This document shows, in pieces, positions 16,304 to 24,597 of a DNA stretch of 64,000 nt. Source of the stretch: Pseudomonas sp. MF4836 (GTDB taxonomy: Bacteria; Pseudomonadota; Gammaproteobacteria; Pseudomonadales; Pseudomonadaceae); contig NZ_MVOL01000018.1 in assembly GCF_002018875.1 (NCBI RefSeq), positions 62,001 through 126,000 on the forward strand, read 5' to 3'. The notes under the pieces were generated by a model. That model had not been told where the DNA came from. It ran no database searches and was given only the letters and a program-made list of their open reading frames with translations. Made by a program: the position numbers and the translations under genes. How positions within the stretch are numbered: the stretch's first letter is position 1; the number at the start of each line of letters is the position of its first letter.

Positions 16304-16627
16304 TCAGCGGCGATCCGCCACCACCCCGATCAGCACCAGCACCACCAGCAGCACCGGCGCCAGGCTGTAATTGTTGAATTGACTCAGGCCACGAATGATC
16401 CAGGGCGTGGCGTAGATCAGCGCCAGGCCGCTGCCGATCATGCACAGCAGGGCCATCAATGGCACACGCAGGGCGCCGGCCAGGCCGCCCAGGCGTTGCT
16501 CGACCCAGCCCTTGATGTCGGCGCCAAACAGCACCAGCAGGCAGCCCACCAGTGCCAGGGCGATTTCCGAGAGGTTGCTGCGACTCCAGCGGGACACCGT
16601 GGCGAGCAGATCGAGTACCAGATCCAT
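16304..16627 (-). CDS. DUF3392 family small membrane protein
   Basis: A 107-residue protein with three likely membrane segments: IALALVGCLLVLFGADI (about 22-38), PLMALLCMIGSGLALIYATPWIIRG (about 56-80) and LAPVLLVVLVLIGVVA (about 89-104). It matches the DUF3392 pattern found in gammaproteobacteria; the function is unknown. It lies between hemW (9 nt upstream) and kptA on the same strand, so all three may be one transcript. Confidence 0.82.
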   Translation of the reverse strand: MDLVLDLLATVSRWSRSNLSEIALALVGCLLVLFGADIKGWVEQRLGGLAGALRVPLMALLCMIGSGLALIYATPWIIRGLSQFNNYSLAPVLLVVLVLIGVVADRR

Positions 16628-16636
16628 GGGGTTTCC

Positions 16637-17839
16637 TTAAGTCAGAAAGTATTGCAGCAAGTCATTGAGGAAGAGTTGTCCGCGGGCGGTTGCAGCCAGG
16701 CGTGACGGTTCGACCTGCAACAAGCCACTTTGTTCTGCCTGGCGCCGGGCGTCGGCGAGGCTTTCCAGGCTGAGCCCGGTGCGCTGCGCATAGAGCGCGG
16801 CATCGACGCCCTGGGTCAGGCGCAGGGCATTCATCAGGAACTCGAACGGCAGCTCCTCGTTGGCCAGGAGTTTGTCGCCGGCCTTGAACTGTTTGGCCGG
16901 GTTCAGGTAGTCCTTGGGCAGGCGGGTTTTCCAGGTGCGCACGATGCGCCCGTCCGGGTGGCTGAGCTTGCCGTGGGCGCCGGCGCCGATGCCGATGAAG
17001 TCGCCGAAGCTCCAGTAGTTCAGGTTATGCCGCGCTGCGCGGCCCGGCTGGGCGTAGGCCGAGACTTCGTACTGGGCGTAGCCATGCTCGGCGAGCAAGG
17101 CCTGGCCGGCTTCCTGGATATCCCACAGGGTGTCGTCTTCCGGCAGCACGGGTGGCTGGTTCCAGAATACGGTGTTGGGTTCCAGGGTCAGCTGGTACCA
17201 GGACAGGTGGGTCGGCTGCATGGCGATGGCCTGGCGCAGGTCGCCAAGGGCATCGTCCAGGGACTGATCGGGCAAACCGTGCATCAGGTCCAGGTTGAAG
17301 TTGTTGAAGCCGGCCAGGCGTGCCATATCGGCGGCGCGGATCGCTTCGGCGCCGTTGTGGATCCGTCCCAGGGCCTTGAGCTTGGCCTCCTGGAAGCTCT
17401 GGATGCCGATCGACAGCCGATTGATACCCAGGGCGCGGTAGGCGATGAACTTGTCCTGCTCGAAGGTCCCGGGGTTGGCTTCCAGGGTGATTTCGATATC
17501 GGCGGCAAAGCGGATGCGCTGCTCCACCCCCTTGAGCAAGCGGCCCAGGGCTTCGGCGCTGAACAGGCTCGGCGTGCCGCCGCCGAAGAAGATCGAACTC
17601 AGCTCGCGGCCGTAGACGGCGTGCAGGTCCTGGTCGAGGTCGGCCAGCAGGGCGTCGACGTACTCTTCTTCCGGCAGCACGGGGCTGGCGGTGTGGGAGT
17701 TGAAGTCGCAATACGGGCATTTGCGTACACACCACGGGATGTGGATGTACAGCGCCAGGGGCGGCAACAGGGGAAGGGCCGCCCGGGGCGTGGGCGCAGT
17801 GCCGAGAATCAGCGGCTGCGCGGGTGTCTGTGGGGTCAT
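16637..17839 (-). CDS. hemW: Radical SAM family heme chaperone HemW
   Basis: A 400-residue radical SAM protein. The 4Fe-4S motif is C37-VRK-C41-PY-C44, followed by FFGGGTPSLFS, ITLEANPGTFE, NRLSIGIQSF and the HemW C-terminal domain. HemW binds heme and delivers it to acceptor proteins; it was long misread as oxygen-independent coproporphyrinogen III oxidase, whose first-motif residues differ. The start at 17839 overlaps the rdgB stop by 4 nt (ATGA); the longer open frame to 18013 would run deep into rdgB and is rejected. Confidence 0.95.
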   Translation of the reverse strand: MTPQTPAQPLILGTAPTPRAALPLLPPLALYIHIPWCVRKCPYCDFNSHTASPVLPEEEYVDALLADLDQDLHAVYGRELSSIFFGGGTPSLFSAEALGRLLKGVEQRIRFAADIEITLEANPGTFEQDKFIAYRALGINRLSIGIQSFQEAKLKALGRIHNGAEAIRAADMARLAGFNNFNLDLMHGLPDQSLDDALGDLRQAIAMQPTHLSWYQLTLEPNTVFWNQPPVLPEDDTLWDIQEAGQALLAEHGYAQYEVSAYAQPGRAARHNLNYWSFGDFIGIGAGAHGKLSHPDGRIVRTWKTRLPKDYLNPAKQFKAGDKLLANEELPFEFLMNALRLTQGVDAALYAQRTGLSLESLADARRQAEQSGLLQVEPSRLAATARGQLFLNDLLQYFLT

Positions 17840-18429
17840 TTCAGGCCCAGACGCTGGCGCAGCAGATCCATTGCACGGGCGCGGTGGCTGATCTGGTTCT
17901 TGTCGCCCGGGGTCAGTTCGGCGCTGGAGCACTTGCGCTCCGGGACCCAGAACAGCGGATCGTAGCCAAAACCGTGCTCGCCGCTGGCCGCATGGAGGAT
18001 GCTCCCGTGCCACAGGCCTTCGCAGAGGATCGGCAGCGGGTCGTCGGCATGCCGTACCAGCGCCAGGACGCAGACGAACTGCGCGCCGCGCTGTTCCTCG
18101 GGGACATCCTTGAGGGCCTCCAGCAGCTTGGCGTTGTTCGCCGCGTCGCCTTGGCCATCGGCATAGCGCGCCGAGTAGATGCCCGGTGCGCCGCCGAGGA
18201 AGTCCACCGCCAGGCCCGAATCGTCGGCCAGGGCCGGCAGGCCGGAAATACGCGCGGCATTGCGTGCCTTGAGAATGGCGTTCTCGACGAACGACAAACC
18301 GGTTTCTTCCGGCTCGATGCTGCTGAACTCGCCGATCGAGCGCAATTGCACCGATGCGCCGAGCATGGCCTGCAGTTCCTTGAGTTTGCCGGCGTTATGG
18401 CTGGCCAGTACGAGTTGCGTGAGGTTCAT
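17836..18429 (-). CDS. rdgB: dITP/XTP pyrophosphatase RdgB
   Basis: A 197-residue Ham1-family enzyme that hydrolyses dITP, ITP and XTP to monophosphates and keeps them out of DNA and RNA. It begins MNLTQLVLASHNAGKLKEL (substrate loop) and has the active-site ADDSGLAVDFLGGAPGIYSARYA and the late GFGYDPLFWVPE and KNQISHRARA motifs. The ATG overlaps the upstream DUF4426 stop by 1 nt (TAATG) and the stop overlaps hemW by 4 nt. Confidence 0.96.
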   Translation of the reverse strand: MNLTQLVLASHNAGKLKELQAMLGASVQLRSIGEFSSIEPEETGLSFVENAILKARNAARISGLPALADDSGLAVDFLGGAPGIYSARYADGQGDAANNAKLLEALKDVPEEQRGAQFVCVLALVRHADDPLPILCEGLWHGSILHAASGEHGFGYDPLFWVPERKCSSAELTPGDKNQISHRARAMDLLRQRLGLK

Positions 18430-18863
18430 TATTCGCCCGGGAAAAGCTCTTGGTTAAAACTGAAGCTGTTGCTGTCGCCGCCAGTTTGAACGTTGATGGT
18501 GAAGGTTCGGGTTTCCTGCTGCTCGACCGGGAACTGGGCGATGTAGTAGATCGCGCCTTGTTCGGTGATTTGCTTGAAGCTCAGCGGGATGCTCTTGCTG
18601 GTCAGGTCCTTGACCGTGCCACTGACCTGGGCGACCAGCGGTTTGCCGGCCTTGATCACGGAAACGTTGATCACGCCCTGGTTCTTGCTGCGGATCAGCT
18701 CCGCGCTTTTGGCGATGTCCGGTTGCAGGTAGGTCGAGTTGAACGTGTTGTAGTGCACGGTGACGTCACCGAAGACTTCCTTGCGCTCGCCCTTGATGGC
18801 CTCGGCGCCCACGGCCGTGAAGCTCAGGCAGGCGGCCAATAGAAAAGTAACCAAGCGACCCAT
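18429..18863 (-). CDS. DUF4426 domain exported protein
   Basis: A 144-residue protein with a signal peptide (LVTFLLAACLSFTAVGAEA) and one beta-rich domain containing GDVTVHYNTFNSTYLQPDIA and PVEQQETRTFTINVQTGG. It is the DUF4426 type that is regularly found beside metW and rdgB in pseudomonads. The function is unknown; a periplasmic location is inferred. It overlaps rdgB by 1 nt and follows metW by 26 nt. Confidence 0.85.
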   Translation of the reverse strand: MGRLVTFLLAACLSFTAVGAEAIKGERKEVFGDVTVHYNTFNSTYLQPDIAKSAELIRSKNQGVINVSVIKAGKPLVAQVSGTVKDLTSKSIPLSFKQITEQGAIYYIAQFPVEQQETRTFTINVQTGGDSNSFSFNQELFPGE

Positions 18864-18889
18864 GATCGTTCTCCTTGCTGTGACGTGGA

Positions 18890-19510
18890 TTAAACCGCGA
18901 CCTTGTGGTCCGCAAGCCCCGGACTGCTGACGCGGTAGATGCCGATCTCTCCTAAGAGATTAGGCCATAGCTTACTGGCCCACCCATGACGGTGTTGTTG
19001 ATCGACGGCAAGCCGATCGATGACCCGGGCTTCGCGTTCACGGCACAGCTCTTCGAAATCCTCGAAGGTGCAGAAGTGAATGTTCGGCGTGTTGTACCAG
19101 GTGTAGGGCAGGAACTCGGACACCGGCATCCGGCCTTTGCTCGCCAGGTACCAGCGGCAGCGCCAGTGGCCGAAGTTGGGGAAGGTGATGATGCACTGGC
19201 GGCCGACCCTGAGCATTTCGTCGAGGATCCGGTCCGGGTAGTGCACGGCCTGCAGGGCCTGGGTCATGACCACTACGTCGAAGCTGTTGCTGGCGAAGTT
19301 GCCCAGGCCCTTGTCCAGGTCCTGCTCGATGACGTTGATGCCCTTGGCCACGCACTGGGCAATGTTGTCCGGGTCGTTTTCCAGGCCGTAGCCGGTGACT
19401 TGCTTGTGGTCGCGCAGCCAGGTCAGCAGTTCGCCGTCGCCGCAGCCGAGGTCGAGCACGCGGCTGCCGGCGGGGATCCATTCCTGGATGATTTCCAGAT
19501 CGGCTCTCAT
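18890..19510 (-). CDS. metW: Methionine biosynthesis protein MetW
   Basis: A 206-residue class I methyltransferase-fold protein. The SAM-type motif is RVLDLGCGDGELLTWL, and FDVVVMTQALQAVHYPD and LLRVGRQCIITFPNFGHW-type segments follow. MetW works with MetX in homoserine acylation in pseudomonads and other proteobacteria. The start at 19510 has GGGAGGAC just upstream and gives the normal MetW length; an in-frame ATG at 19549 would reach into metX territory. It follows metX by 25 nt. Confidence 0.94.
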   Translation of the reverse strand: MRADLEIIQEWIPAGSRVLDLGCGDGELLTWLRDHKQVTGYGLENDPDNIAQCVAKGINVIEQDLDKGLGNFASNSFDVVVMTQALQAVHYPDRILDEMLRVGRQCIITFPNFGHWRCRWYLASKGRMPVSEFLPYTWYNTPNIHFCTFEDFEELCREREARVIDRLAVDQQHRHGWASKLWPNLLGEIGIYRVSSPGLADHKVAV

Positions 19511-19535
19511 GCCGTCCTCCCCAAGTGATAGCGGC

Positions 19536-20678
19536 TCATATAAGCGCAATCCGATTCATGTAGTTGCTGAAGGCCTGCAAGTAACGCGGGATCGGGATCA
19601 AGAAGGCGTCGTGGCCCTGGGGCGCATCGATTTCCAGGTAGCAGACGTCTTTTTTCGCCGCCATCAGCGCGTCCACCAATTCCCGGGAGCGGGCCGGGGA
19701 GAAGCGCCAGTCGGTGGTGAAGGACATCACGCAGAACTTGGCGGTGGCGTTGGCGAAGGTTTTCGCCAGGTTATCGTCGAAGTTCGCCGCAGGATCGAAG
19801 TAGTCCAGCGCCTTGGTCATCAACAGATAGGTGTTGGCGTCGAAGCGTCCGGAGAACTCCTCGCCCTGGTAGCGCAGGTAGCTTTCGACCTGGAACTCGA
19901 CACTGTGGAAGTCGTAGTTGAGCTTTTCGCTCTTCAGGCCACGGCCGAATTTTTCGCCCATGGAGTCGTCGGACAGGTAAGTGATGTGCCCGACCATGCG
20001 CGCCAGCATCAGGCCGCGCTTGGGGATCACCCCGTGTTCCTGGAACGATCCGCCGTGGAATTCGGGGTCGGTGAGGATCGCCTGGCGCGCCACTTCGTTG
20101 AAGGCAATATTCTGCGCCGACAACTTGGGCGCCGAGGCGATCGCCAGGCAGTGGCGTACCCGATCCGGGTAGGTGATGGTCCATTGCAGGGCCTGCATGC
20201 CGCCCAGGCTGCCGCCGATCACGGCGGCCCATTGCTGGATGCCGAGACGGTCGGCCAGCCGGGCCTGGCTGTGTACCCAGTCTTCCACGGTCAGTACCGG
20301 GAAGTCGGCACCGAAGGGCTTGCCGGTTTCCGGGTTGATGCTGCTGGGGCCGGTGGAGCCGTTGCAGCCGCCGAGGTTGTTCAGGCTGACCACGAAGAAC
20401 TTGTTGGTGTCGATGGGCTTGCCGGGGCCGATGCAGCTGTCCCACCAGCCCGGCTTGCGGTCTTCGGCGCTGTGAAAGCCAGCAGCGTGATGATGGCCGG
20501 ACAGGGCATGGCAGATCAGCACGGCATTGCTGGCCGTGGCGTTCAGTTCGCCATAGGTTTCGAAGATCAGGTCATAAGCCGGCAGCGAGCGACCGCAGGC
20601 CAGGGCCAGGGGATCGCTGAAGTGCGCCAGTTGCGGCGTGATCAGACCAACGGAATCGGGGGGAAAGGCAGTTGGCAT
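19536..20678 (-). CDS. metX: Homoserine O-acyltransferase MetX
   Basis: A 380-residue alpha/beta-hydrolase-fold enzyme that acylates the hydroxyl of homoserine in methionine synthesis. The nucleophile elbow is GGSLGGMQAL, with later catalytic Asp and His near DAPQGHDAFL. N-terminal features include CHALSGHHHAAG and GWWDSCIGPGKPIDT. Although the family name is acetyltransferase, MetX proteins of pseudomonads have been shown to prefer succinyl-CoA, so the acyl donor should not be taken from the name. The start at 20678 gives the usual length; the open frame has five more codons. metW follows directly. Confidence 0.94.
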   Translation of the reverse strand: MPTAFPPDSVGLITPQLAHFSDPLALACGRSLPAYDLIFETYGELNATASNAVLICHALSGHHHAAGFHSAEDRKPGWWDSCIGPGKPIDTNKFFVVSLNNLGGCNGSTGPSSINPETGKPFGADFPVLTVEDWVHSQARLADRLGIQQWAAVIGGSLGGMQALQWTITYPDRVRHCLAIASAPKLSAQNIAFNEVARQAILTDPEFHGGSFQEHGVIPKRGLMLARMVGHITYLSDDSMGEKFGRGLKSEKLNYDFHSVEFQVESYLRYQGEEFSGRFDANTYLLMTKALDYFDPAANFDDNLAKTFANATAKFCVMSFTTDWRFSPARSRELVDALMAAKKDVCYLEIDAPQGHDAFLIPIPRYLQAFSNYMNRIALI

Positions 20679-20764
20679 CGACCCTGCTCTCATTTAAATG
20701 AGGCGTAAGTCTAAAGACCGCTGCCCCCAGCGGCAAGCAAAGGCCGGGCCTGATTATTTCGTGC

Positions 20765-20895
20765 GCTGTAGCCGCTGCCGAAGGCTCGGGCCGGGTTCGG
20801 GCGCTGGCTGTAACTGGTGTCGCGGGTGTGTCTGGCAAATTGAGGGTGTGGGTGCGGGGCAGCGCAGCCTCGCGGGCTTGGCAGCGGCTACAGGT
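20765..20895. repeat. Pair of inverted REP-like elements (REPIN-type arrangement)
   Basis: TGTAGCCGCTGCCGAAGGCT starts at 20767, and its inverse GGCTTGGCAGCGGCTACA ends at 20892. The first-strand core is the well-known P. fluorescens group REP type. The two face each other across about 80 nt between the yggU stop and the metX start. They may also act as a 3' stabiliser or terminator for the yggU message. Confidence 0.75.
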
Positions 20896-20937
20896 GTGGA
20901 CGCCGGAATCGAGGGTGCTGCGCAGAAACCGTACAGA

Positions 20938-21231
20938 TCAGGTCGGGCGGGTCAGGTCGGGCAGGTCCGGGAGCTTTTTGGGGGCGTTGATCCGGACCCG
21001 CTTTTGCCGGTTCAGCTCGCCGCTGATCAGGCTGACCTGGCTTTTCGAAACGCCGAACGCCTTGGCCAGGAACGCCATCAGGTAGGCGTTGGCCTTGCCC
21101 TCGACGGGCGGCGCGGTCAGGCGGATTTTCAGCCGGTCACCATGCAGCCCGGCGAAGTCATCGCTGCGGGCCGCAGGTTGCAAGTGGCACTCCAGAATCA
21201 GGTCGTCACCGTCCCAGCGAAAGTAGCTCAC
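20938..21231 (-). CDS. DUF167 family protein YggU
   Basis: A 97-residue protein of the YggU/DUF167 family, with the conserved DRLKIRLTAPPVEGKANAYLM segment. The function is unknown; the fold is alpha/beta and small. The start is a GTG at 21231, 4 nt after the yggT stop, so translation is probably coupled. It is the last gene of the yggS-proC-yggT-yggU series before the REP pair. Confidence 0.88.
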   Translation of the reverse strand: MSYFRWDGDDLILECHLQPAARSDDFAGLHGDRLKIRLTAPPVEGKANAYLMAFLAKAFGVSKSQVSLISGELNRQKRVRINAPKKLPDLPDLTRPT

Positions 21232-21235
21232 CGGG

Positions 21236-21826
21236 TCAGATCAGCAGGCGCAGGATGTCCGGCATCATGGTCATCGCCGCCAGGTTGTTGATCACCAGCA
21301 TGTCCAGCAGCTTGAGCACCATGAACGCCAGGATCGGCGAGATATCCAGGCCGCCCATGCTCGGCAGGATCTTGCGGAACGGCGCCAGGGCCGGCTCGCA
21401 GATCTGGTTCACCAGTTCAGCACCCGGGTTATGGCTGCCCGGAGCGACCCACGACAGGATCACGCTGATGATCAGGGCGAAGAAGAAGATCTTCAAAAAC
21501 AGCGCGGTCACGCCAATGATCGACCAGATCAGCAGTTGCAGCGGGTTGCCGGTGGTGCCGTAGGTCAGCAGCAGGGTCAGTGCCATCAGTGCCAGTTGCA
21601 CGATGATCGCCAGTACCAGCGACGACATGTCCAGCCCAAACAGGCTCGGGATGATCCGGCGCAGCGGCTTGAGCAGCGGCTGGGTGGCGCGCACGATGAA
21701 CTGGCATAACGGGTTGTAGAAGTTGGCGCGGACCAGTTGCAGCACAAAACGCAGCAGCACGACCAGCAGGTACAGGCTGCCAAGGGTTTGCAGCACATAC
21801 ACCGCTGCAGTATTCAATCCAATCAT
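21236..21826 (-). CDS. YggT family membrane protein
   Basis: A 196-residue integral membrane protein with two YGGT repeats, each with a pair of membrane segments. Characteristic pieces are LLRFVLQLVRANFYNPLCQFIVRAT and, in the second repeat, VISVILSWVAPGSHNPGAELVNQICEPALAPFRKILP. Family members have been linked to osmotic tolerance in E. coli and to plastid and septum-related roles in other lineages; the molecular activity is unknown. It follows proC by 11 nt. Confidence 0.9.
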   Translation of the reverse strand: MIGLNTAAVYVLQTLGSLYLLVVLLRFVLQLVRANFYNPLCQFIVRATQPLLKPLRRIIPSLFGLDMSSLVLAIIVQLALMALTLLLTYGTTGNPLQLLIWSIIGVTALFLKIFFFALIISVILSWVAPGSHNPGAELVNQICEPALAPFRKILPSMGGLDISPILAFMVLKLLDMLVINNLAAMTMMPDILRLLI

Positions 21827-21837
21827 CAGTGGCTCCT

Positions 21838-22656
21838 TTATTGGCCCAGTTGTTCGGCCATTTCGGCCGAGCGGTGCGCGGCGGCACCCAGTGCTTTTTC
21901 CACCAGGGCTTCGAAGCCCCCGGCCTGGAACGATTTGATGGCGGCTTCAGTGGTGCCGGCCGGCGAGGTGACACGACGGCGCAGCTCGGCGGCATCGACC
22001 TCGCTGGAGACGGCCATGTGCGCGGCGCCCAGGGCAGTTTGCAGGGTCAGCTTGGCGGCAATTTCCCGAGGCAGGCCGAGCTTCTCGCCGGCGGCGGTCA
22101 TGGCTTCGATCAGCAGGAAGAAGTACGCCGGCCCACTGCCGGACACCGCAGTCACCGCGTCCAGTTGCTGTTCTTCATCAAGCCACAGGGCAATGCCGAC
22201 GGCCGACAGCAACTCTTGGGCCTGCTGGCGCTGTTCGGCGCTCACCTGGGCGGTGGCGAACAGGCCGCTGACGCCCTGGCGCAGCAGCGCCGGCGTGTTG
22301 GGCATGCAGCGCACGATGGGCTGGGCGCCGAGCCAGTTGTTCATGCTGGCGCAGGTGATGCCGGCGGCGATTGAAACCACCAGTTGCGAAGCGCGAAGGC
22401 TTGGGCGCAAGGCCTCGCATACGGCCTTCATGGCCTGGGGCTTGACCGCCAGGACGATGACGTCGGCGCCCTGGACGGCCTCGGCGTTGTCAGCGAACAC
22501 CTCAATGCCGTGTTCAGCCTGGACCCGGGCCCGGGTTTCGGCCCCCGGGTCGCTGGCGCGGATCTGCGCGGCGTCCAGGCCCTTGGCGCGCAGGCCCCCA
22601 ATCAAGCTGGCAGCCATGTTGCCGGCGCCGATAAAGGCGATACGAGTCTTGCTCAT
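21838..22656 (-). CDS. proC: Pyrroline-5-carboxylate reductase
   Basis: A 272-residue NAD(P)H-dependent enzyme for the last step of proline synthesis. The dinucleotide fold is RIAFIGAGNMAASLIGGL, followed by VILAVKPQ and, in the C-terminal dimerisation domain, AVSGSGPAYFFLLIEAM and the substrate loop VTSPAGTTEAAI. It follows yggS by 33 nt on the same strand, an arrangement common in gammaproteobacteria. Confidence 0.97.
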   Translation of the reverse strand: MSKTRIAFIGAGNMAASLIGGLRAKGLDAAQIRASDPGAETRARVQAEHGIEVFADNAEAVQGADVIVLAVKPQAMKAVCEALRPSLRASQLVVSIAAGITCASMNNWLGAQPIVRCMPNTPALLRQGVSGLFATAQVSAEQRQQAQELLSAVGIALWLDEEQQLDAVTAVSGSGPAYFFLLIEAMTAAGEKLGLPREIAAKLTLQTALGAAHMAVSSEVDAAELRRRVTSPAGTTEAAIKSFQAGGFEALVEKALGAAAHRSAEMAEQLGQ

Positions 22657-22689
22657 GTCAGGTCCTTATAGAGAGGTAAGTCAGCCACG

Positions 22690-23388
22690 TCAGGGCTGGC
22701 CATAGTCGCGGGTACCAAACAGCGCGGTACCGATCCGCACCCAGGTGGCGCCTTGGGCGATGGCCGCTTCGAGGTCGTGGCTCATGCCCATGGAAAGTGT
22801 GTCGAGCGGCAGATTCAAACGCTGTTGCAGGTTGTTGTTCAGTGCCTGCACGGCAGCAAAGGCAGCATCCTGGGCGGCACGATCTTCGGTCGGCTCGGGT
22901 ATCGCCATCAGCCCGCGCAGTTGCAGGCGCGGCAGGGCGCTGATGGCGCTGGCCAGGGCCGGCAGATCGGCCGGGGTGCAACCGGACTTGCTGGCCTCGC
23001 CGCTGACGTTGACCTGAATGCAGATATTCAACGGCGGCAGGTGTTCAGGCCGTTGCTCGGACAGGCGTTGTGCGATTTTCAGGCGATCCACGGAGTGCAC
23101 CCAGTCGAAATGTTCAGCGATAGGTCGCGTCTTGTTCGATTGAATGGGGCCGATGAAGTGCCAACACAAGGGCAGGTCGGCCAGTTCGAGCTGTTTGCCC
23201 AGGGCTTCCTGCAGGTAGTTCTCGCCGAAGTCGCGCAAGCCGGCGGCGTGGGCTTCACGCAGGGCGGCGGCGGGTTTGGTCTTGCTCACGGCGAGCAGGT
23301 GAATGCTGTTTACATCTCGTTGCGAAGCCTGCGCCGCAGCGCGGATCCGCGCGCCGACCAGTGCGATGTTGTCTGCTATCGTGGACAT
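22690..23388 (-). CDS. Pyridoxal phosphate homeostasis protein (YggS/PLPBP)
   Basis: A 232-residue PLP-binding protein of the alanine-racemase N-domain fold. The lysine that holds PLP is in LLAVSKTKPA; FGENYLQEALGK, WHFIGPIQSNK and LSMGMSHDLEAAIAQGATWVRIGTALFG are the remaining signatures. It regulates PLP supply and amino-acid balance rather than catalysing a known reaction. It is divergent from pilT and leads the proC-yggT-yggU run. The annotated symbol yggS is commonly used. Confidence 0.95.
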   Translation of the reverse strand: MSTIADNIALVGARIRAAAQASQRDVNSIHLLAVSKTKPAAALREAHAAGLRDFGENYLQEALGKQLELADLPLCWHFIGPIQSNKTRPIAEHFDWVHSVDRLKIAQRLSEQRPEHLPPLNICIQVNVSGEASKSGCTPADLPALASAISALPRLQLRGLMAIPEPTEDRAAQDAAFAAVQALNNNLQQRLNLPLDTLSMGMSHDLEAAIAQGATWVRIGTALFGTRDYGQP

Positions 23389-23445
23389 TCAATGTGCGCC
23401 AGCGGGTCTTGGGGTTGCGGCATTCTACTGGAATTGGGAGGCACT

Positions 23446-24480
23446 ATGGACATCCCTGAGTTGCTGGCCTTGTGCGTTGCACAGGGCGCGTCGGACTTGC
23501 ACCTTAGCGCAGGTTTGCCGCCGATGCTGCGGGTTGATGGCGAGATTGTCCGCAGCGAGATGGCGGCGCTTGAGCCGCAGCAGGTGCAGGCCATGCTCCA
23601 GGGGCTGATGAGCGAGGCGCAGCGGGCGGAATTCGCGGCAACCCTTGACCTGGATTTTTCCTACGAACTGCCGGGAATCGGGCGTTTTCGGGTGAATGCC
23701 TTCCATCAAAGCCGCGGCGCTGCCGGGGTCTTGCGCGCCATTCCCGCGCAGGTGCCGAGTATGGAGCAGTTGGGGATGGGCGAAGTGTTTCGCCAGATTA
23801 CCGCCTTACCCCATGGCCTGGTGCTGGTAACGGGGCCGACCGGGTCCGGCAAGTCCACCACCCTGGCAGCGATGATCGACCACCTCAATCAACACCGCCA
23901 ACAACACATTCTCACCATCGAAGACCCCATCGAGTTCATCCATTCGCCCAGGCAGTGCCTGATCAACCAGCGCGAAGTCCTGCGTGATACCCGAAGTTTT
24001 GCCGCGGCGTTGCGCGCGGCCCTGCGCGAAGACCCGAATGTGATCCTGGTGGGCGAACTGCGGGACCTGGAAACCATTCGCCTGGCATTGACCGCCGCAG
24101 AGACCGGGCACCTGGTGTTCGGCACCCTGCACACCACCTCGGCGGCGAAAAGCATCGATCGGCTGGTGGACGTGTTTCCGGCCCAGGAGAAGGCCCTGGT
24201 GCGTTCGATGCTGGCCGAGTCGCTGCAGGCGGTGATCGCCCAGGTGCTGGTCAAGCGCATCGGCGGTGGGCGGGTGGCGGCGCACGAAATCATGCTCGGC
24301 AGCCCGGCGATCCGTAACCTGATCCGCGAAGACAAGGTGGCGCAGATGTATTCGGCGATCCAGACCGGCGGCGCGGTGGGCATGCGCACCCTGGACATGA
24401 GCTTGAAGGCGCTGCTGAGTGCGGGGCTGATCAGCCCGGAACATGCTCGGGAGAAGGCCCGGACGCCGCAGGGGCTGTGA
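23446..24480 (+). CDS. pilT: Type IV pilus retraction ATPase PilT
   Basis: A 344-residue hexameric ATPase that depolymerises pilin and drives twitching. It begins MDIPELLALCVAQGASDLHLSAG, with Walker A GPTGSGKSTT, the Asp box TIEDPIEF, Walker B VGELRD, the His box ETGHLVFGTLHT and the AIRNLIRE motif conserved in PilT. The ATG at 23446 has GGGAGG upstream; the open frame upstream overlaps yggS and is not used. pilU, which follows pilT in P. aeruginosa, is not here. Confidence 0.97.
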   Translation: MDIPELLALCVAQGASDLHLSAGLPPMLRVDGEIVRSEMAALEPQQVQAMLQGLMSEAQRAEFAATLDLDFSYELPGIGRFRVNAFHQSRGAAGVLRAIPAQVPSMEQLGMGEVFRQITALPHGLVLVTGPTGSGKSTTLAAMIDHLNQHRQQHILTIEDPIEFIHSPRQCLINQREVLRDTRSFAAALRAALREDPNVILVGELRDLETIRLALTAAETGHLVFGTLHTTSAAKSIDRLVDVFPAQEKALVRSMLAESLQAVIAQVLVKRIGGGRVAAHEIMLGSPAIRNLIREDKVAQMYSAIQTGGAVGMRTLDMSLKALLSAGLISPEHAREKARTPQGL

Positions 24481-24502
24481 GCGAGGGATTTTGTGCGGCG
24501 CC

Positions 24503-24578
24503 AGAAACGCCATCGCCGGCAAGGCGACCCCGGCAAGGCCATGAGACCTGTAGGGGCCGGCTTGCCGGCGATAGAGGT
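24503..24578. repeat. REP-like inverted pair after pilT
   Basis: CATCGCCGGCAAG (24511-24523) and TAGGGGCCGGCTTGCCGGCGATAG (24551-24574) are inverse copies of the common P. fluorescens group REP. They lie between pilT and the converging C40 peptidase, where they could fold and end transcription. Confidence 0.75.
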
Positions 24579-24597
24579 ATTGCGTTCGGGCTGGCGG

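Noticed and set aside
17840..18013. Longer start for hemW
   Set aside because: It would overlap rdgB by more than 170 nt; the ATG at 17839 gives the usual 4-nt overlap and normal length.
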